A stretch of 64,000 bases of DNA from Semisulcospira habei (taxonomy: Eukaryota; Mollusca; Gastropoda; Semisulcospiridae): contig BTPG01000008.1 in assembly GCA_036245525.1 (NCBI GenBank), forward strand, positions 32,491,323 through 32,555,322, in the 5' to 3' direction. A program made the position numbers and the translations under genes. The notes below the pieces were generated by a model. That model searched no databases. It was not told where the DNA came from and saw only the letters and a list, made by a program, of their open reading frames with translations. Below, in pieces: positions 48,153 through 53,800 of this stretch (position 1 is the stretch's first letter; each line of letters opens with the position of its first letter).

Positions 48153-50824
48153 GTGTGTGTGTGTATATATATATATATATGACGTTTGGTGTCGGCAGAC
48201 AAATTTTGACCAACTTCTACCGGGCAGTTATTGAAAGTATTTTGACCTTCTCCCTGAATGGTTTGGCAGCACCACACAGAAAGAGCGATCCAAATTAAAA
48301 AGAGTAGTAAAAACTGCATCGAAAATCATAGGTATTTGGAGTCCCTCTTCCACTCACGAAAGAATGCTAAAAAAAAAGAGGCTAGATCCACCCTCCGAGA
48401 CGATTCCCACCCAGCCCACGAGTTGTTTGAGATGCTGCCATCCGAGTGCCGTTATAGAGCGATCGGGACACGCACGATTCGTTTTTAAAACAGTTTTATC
48501 CAACCACTGTCCAGACGTTTAATGATGCAAACAAACGTCAAACCTGACCCATCCGTCCCACTGTTTGGGCATGTAATGTATATGACTAAGTGCCAAAAGG
48601 TGCTCTCACAAAGAGGACAACTGGGTTGAAAATCAAAGTGTGACATAAAGTACCAGAAAATGTATTAAGTGATGTACACTGTATTGGCAATGTGTTTGTA
48701 AAATAAAAAGATAATATCTGAAATTATCTGAAATGGTTTTTGAGAAAATGGCTGTTAAGATTTGTAAGTCTGGATATGTCGGACATCAGGTATTGCGACA
48801 TAGTGCCTATGAATTAGTGGGATAAAAAGACACAAATCAGTTTCTAAACAGTTAAAATAATAAGTAGTGGTCACAATTGACCTATCCAAACAATTACTGC
48901 TTTTTGGCTTAGAATGTTCTAATCCCCGAACATGATTTGTGTTGCAATACCTGACATCCGACCATATTCAATTTTTAAAACATTTTTAAAACATCCTACA
49001 ACCAAGAAAAACACACTTTGTCATGTTATATACCACTCACAGGAATACATGCACACATTAGAGCACAATGGGAGTCTATCTTTGCTGCCCAAATATATTT
49101 ATTGGCAGTCAGGGCCAGAATTTGTAACTTATGTCGAACATCAGGATTGCAGCAGATATCCCCAGAATAGTTATCAGAAGCCACAAACACAAAGCCTTTC
49201 CCCCAGTTTCAAGCTACAATATTTAACAAACAAAACAGATATGAAGAACAAACTGCATACAGCTTTCTGATGTAATATACATGATGAAACATGACGTGCT
49301 AAACAGTCTGCGCCCGAAAAAAATAAAACAAATATTCAAATAAGTTTTATCTGTGTACAGGCTGATGCACTATTTTAACTCTGACCCTCAGATTTAGAAG
49401 GTCCTAATGGCTATGCAACTGGTTGTCCAAAAGGGCTCATTTTAACAGTGCCTTTGCCCCCAAAAGTTCTACAATCCATATGTGTTGAACGTCAGGATTG
49501 CAGCAGCAAATGTTGGCACAAGCCTGACGTCCGATACATTTTTTATCATTGCATTATTATGTTACGAAATTCACCTGTTTCTTGATCTCATTATCTTACG
49601 TTTGCGTCACAACAGCTGCACATCTCCATCAAACGACAAAAATACATCGGTGACCCGTGTTCATTCAAATAACTCATTTACCAACTTGCATCGATTGGAG
49701 GTCAGATTTGCGACACGTGTTCGCGATCGAACGTCAGGTTGCTACAGCCATAAAATTTGTTATCACAAGAAATCATCTTCATTCTCCAACCTACTGCCTA
49801 AAATCGGTGCTGGAGTCTTGGGCGATTCAAACTCTTGAAAATGGTCCCTTACAATAAACATTTGGCTCTTTATTTTGTCTATGATTACACTCGAACGTCA
49901 GAAGTGATCGAACGTCAGATTTATGAAAACAGTTGCGACAAAATGTCACGAGTTGTAGCTCTCCATTGACAAACCGGACATTCAAAACAACCACGCTGGA
50001 ATGTGGCCCATAATGCATCTGTCATAACCGGACGATCGTAGACCAAAAAAACCCAAAACAACTTTGTTAAACTTGTCAAATAGTTGAACGTCGGATCTTG
50101 TGACAAAAACTGGCCGCTCACAATTTTTTTGCCAGCTTAGAAAACTGTGACGGAAAAGTAAATTTAAAGCATATAAAATATTCAACGAAAGCGAAACAAC
50201 GCAATGACGCCATTTCCGGTTTGGGTCGGCGTGCCTTTCGCTAGCACAAGTTTGCGGAAATTAAGATGCTGCTGTTGCGACAAATCTGACGTCCGACAGT
50301 GGCTACTTTCAAGAGCAATAAACAAAAGCATGGCTTGCCTTCAAATCTGGGAAATACACGGATTATAAGATCAATCTTCCCTGAACATATGGGCATGGTT
50401 GGCACCAGGTTTGTTATTGTTGCTTTTACACGCGAGATCAAAACAGACCGACGGCATGTCATTGTCCACTTTCCCGGGCCGATTTTTATTGGTGAATTCT
50501 GGCGTTTTACAGTATACTCACCAAACGGCTTTACCTTAGGTGCAGAAATTATTGCCAGTATATCTTCAATCATTCACACACACATTGCACTTGTTAAAGT
50601 AAACACGTGTCTTTTTAAACAGATTTTAGTTTCACGCAAAAGAGATCACTCACTTTTTGCTCACCTTTTGGCACTTAAGTCATATACAGTATTGTCCAGC
50701 TACATCAAGCGACATGTTTCATTATTACGATATGTTCTCTGTGACTTGTCTCACTGTGAAATCGTGTTTATTGCCTTTACGATTAGACCACAATAGTTCA
50801 AGGCATGCAGGTGTATGTGAGTGA

Positions 50825-50857
<33 letters not shown>

Positions 50858-53800
50858 TGAGCAACTTAACAATATTTTAATGTAGTAAAACTGTTGCCGC
50901 TAGGGTTTCATGTGAAAGAAAAACAGAAGATAGTGGTGGAAAACTCTTTAAAATAGAAACAAGGAACGACGTTTCGGATCAAAGATCCTTCTTCAGGTGA
51001 CATGCAGTGTGGTTGCTGACAAGGGTGTGTGCCAGGTGGTAAGGTGTGAGATACGCGAAGTGAACTGATGTGCCACGTTTTTTTTTTAAATTCAGGCTAA
51101 ATGAACCGATAGATTCGATGACGGAACACAATGTGACACCTAATTTTGAAACTTAATCTCGAAACAATATTTCTAAACAATTATTTGCAGAGATCATGGA
51201 TTTAATACGTACACTACATTCGTATCAGAAATCCACATTTATATGCCCACACAGTTTCATATAGTACGTGCAACGTACTCTACTTCTTCTAGTCTACTCT
51301 ATGCTTTAAACAGTAATAACGTCCTCAACTTTAGGATGCAAACAAGGCCGATCCAAAATAATGACAATCAAACAGAGCCCTTTGATTCTCAGCAGCCTCT
51401 ACAACATGCATGAGCTTATGAAAATCTATGCCCCTTGTAGATGGAAGGCCATGGATAAAAGCAAATAATTCGGCAGTGGCTTACTCATCCAGGGAATCTA
51501 AAAAGGTGTAAAGTAGGCCTGCAAAATGCACAGATTCCCATCAGCCGATTCAATCTCTGGGGCTTCATCATGATCTATATCAAGTGCAGTTGTAAAGGTC
51601 CGACTAAGACACTGTTTCCAGGCAAAATGAGGAGGGGACAGAAAAGAAAGGGGAAGTGTTGTATCGGTAACGGTCGACTGCACAAGATAAACATTGGGCT
51701 ATGGGCACCAGCTTAATGAGTTTTCTGACCTCAGCCCGGGGAGGGGGTATCGGATTTCACTGAAATTTCAGACATTCCATTGGCCTGCTTGCACACACAC
51801 TCATGGAACACCGCGGGCTGTAGTGTAACACAGGCTGAACGGATCGGCGCGATAAAAAAAAATTTGGTTCTGAACGCAAGTTATTACGTAGAATTGTGAC
51901 AGAATTACGTAGTTGGACTCAGAATTGCGTAGTTACGTAGTTGGTTAAAAAATGCGTAGTTTTCTATGGCCAAAACGTAGTGTAGGCAGGTCTGATACAT
52001 GTCAAGTCGTGCGCCTTAATCCGTTTTAACAGTCAACGGCAGACCTGTTTACCCCCTGGGTGCAGTCAGTGTACTTTCAACTGACTAATTGTGTACTTTG
52101 GACCTCACATGTGTATTTATTCACAAGCCAGCGAGTTGTCAGTTTCTCCAAAATGTGTATTTTTGTGTATAAACGTGTACATGTATGTGTACCCCAAGGC
52201 AAAATTGTGTACTTTAATACGCCAAATGTGTATGGTAAACAGGTCTGCAACGGTCACAGTACCATCACTCTCCTCTTTCTGCGCTCCATTTTTTGCAGCG
52301 GCCTTCCCATTATTGGCTGCTTTCCCATTAGCAGCATCATCTGAGTAACAGAAGTGTGGGTCACATTCAAAGTACTAAGTGCTGTATTGTGTCTACTGTG
52401 CATGCAGCCACCAGAAATCCTAACTTTCAGGCTATTGCGTTTTACATTTTCAAAACAGGGATCCCTTGTGAACCAGTGGATAAGCATTACAAAACACAGA
52501 TGTGAGATATAACACACTGTACAGCTCTTCTGTGCCTGCACTTTCAGTGTCAATGCCTTGTTGTGCACAAGGTGGTCTCAGGCAAATGCCTCGATTTGTC
52601 ACCATCATAACATGTATGGCTCGTCATCTTTGCTCATCACAGACCAAGTCACACCAGTAAAAATAGCCATCACATTTTTACAAGATGTGCAGCAAAAAGA
52701 TAATGCTAAGCCACCAACATGACACGAGCGCACCACGCCGCTACCTCAACCAGATCACTAAACATCAAATATTAAAGGACTATCTTGCTGCAACTCCTCC
52801 ACATCAACTCTTTTCATCCTGATATACCCATTGCTTGAAATAAATTTCACCGATATTTCAAGGGTGGTGCCAGAATTGCCAGCACCAATATTAAACTAAA
52901 ACAGTTGATGTAATGTAGCCGTCACAGGGCAATATGCAGATTTTTCAAGATCAGCTTCATGATGTAATGGGTAAATGACAAATGGGACCGATCCCAATGT
53001 GCTGGCTGTCAACTTCCCACAAATTTAAGTTTTCACAACTAACCACTGTCATCTTCACTGCTGTCATCACCAGCTGGCTGTTTCTTTGGTGGTGCGGCTT
53101 TGGTCTTGGCTGGAGCCTTTACTGGGGCAGTTTCCTGAAAAGGGAACAGATTTGTCAACTGCATGAACGCATCACATTGACAGCACACAAGACTGTATCA
53201 ACAGCAGAAACTCATGCAATCATTCAAAAAGAGGATATAGTTGTAAGATGCTGGTCTCAGGCAAATGCCTCGATTTGTCATCAGCATGACTAACGTCATG
53301 TATGACTCGTCATCTGTGCTCATCACAGACCAGTGCTGACAATGGCATGTATAAAGCCAGACTAGCTTAGGGCTATTCAAGCACCACTCTTGAATTAACT
53401 CCTTACATCCCGAGGATGAAATATCAATGTTTTTAGAAATCATTTTAGGCCTATGTCCATTTGATCATAATTCAAGGGCGCTGACAGAATCGCCAAGCGA
53501 TTCTGACACCGCCCTTAAACTATCATGGCCAACAGACATCCTGTTGTAGCATGGCAGCACTTTATGGTTTAACATGGTGTTTAATAACCATGGACATTAG
53601 AGCTCACATTTTCAAGAAAAAACGAAACACAAGAATGGCAAAGCCCTCAAGGCTCATGGTCACAACTGACCCACATCATTCATCTCGTATGTGACTGTGA
53701 CTTTCATAATAAAAGACAGGTCGCCGATACAAGCAGGTGTTTACACGTCAAATGGCAACATTACCTGCAAAATCCCGTCTTGTCTGTACATGTACATTTT

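Larger units (their letters stand above)
47968..51994. mobile_element. 4.0-kb hAT-like element with composite interior
   Basis: Termini CAGACCTGCCTAC, 13 bp perfect, with 7-bp duplication atacatg (47961-47967 and 51995-52001). Subterminal words differ: gtgtagt-type repeats on the left, ttacgtagt repeated five times on the right. No hAT coding sequence was recognised. It contains a GT/AT microsatellite, a LINE C-terminal fragment, a motif-array segment and a hammerhead-like motif. Confidence 0.85.

Noticed and set aside
48062..48298. Cys/Val/Ile-rich small protein
   Set aside because: This is the translation of a GT/AT microsatellite.
51484..51496. 13-nt micro-exon candidate (tttttag|attccctggatga|gtaagc) on the minus strand
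   Set aside because: Its length breaks the phase between the exons at 52263 and 47666, and it lies inside a transposon.
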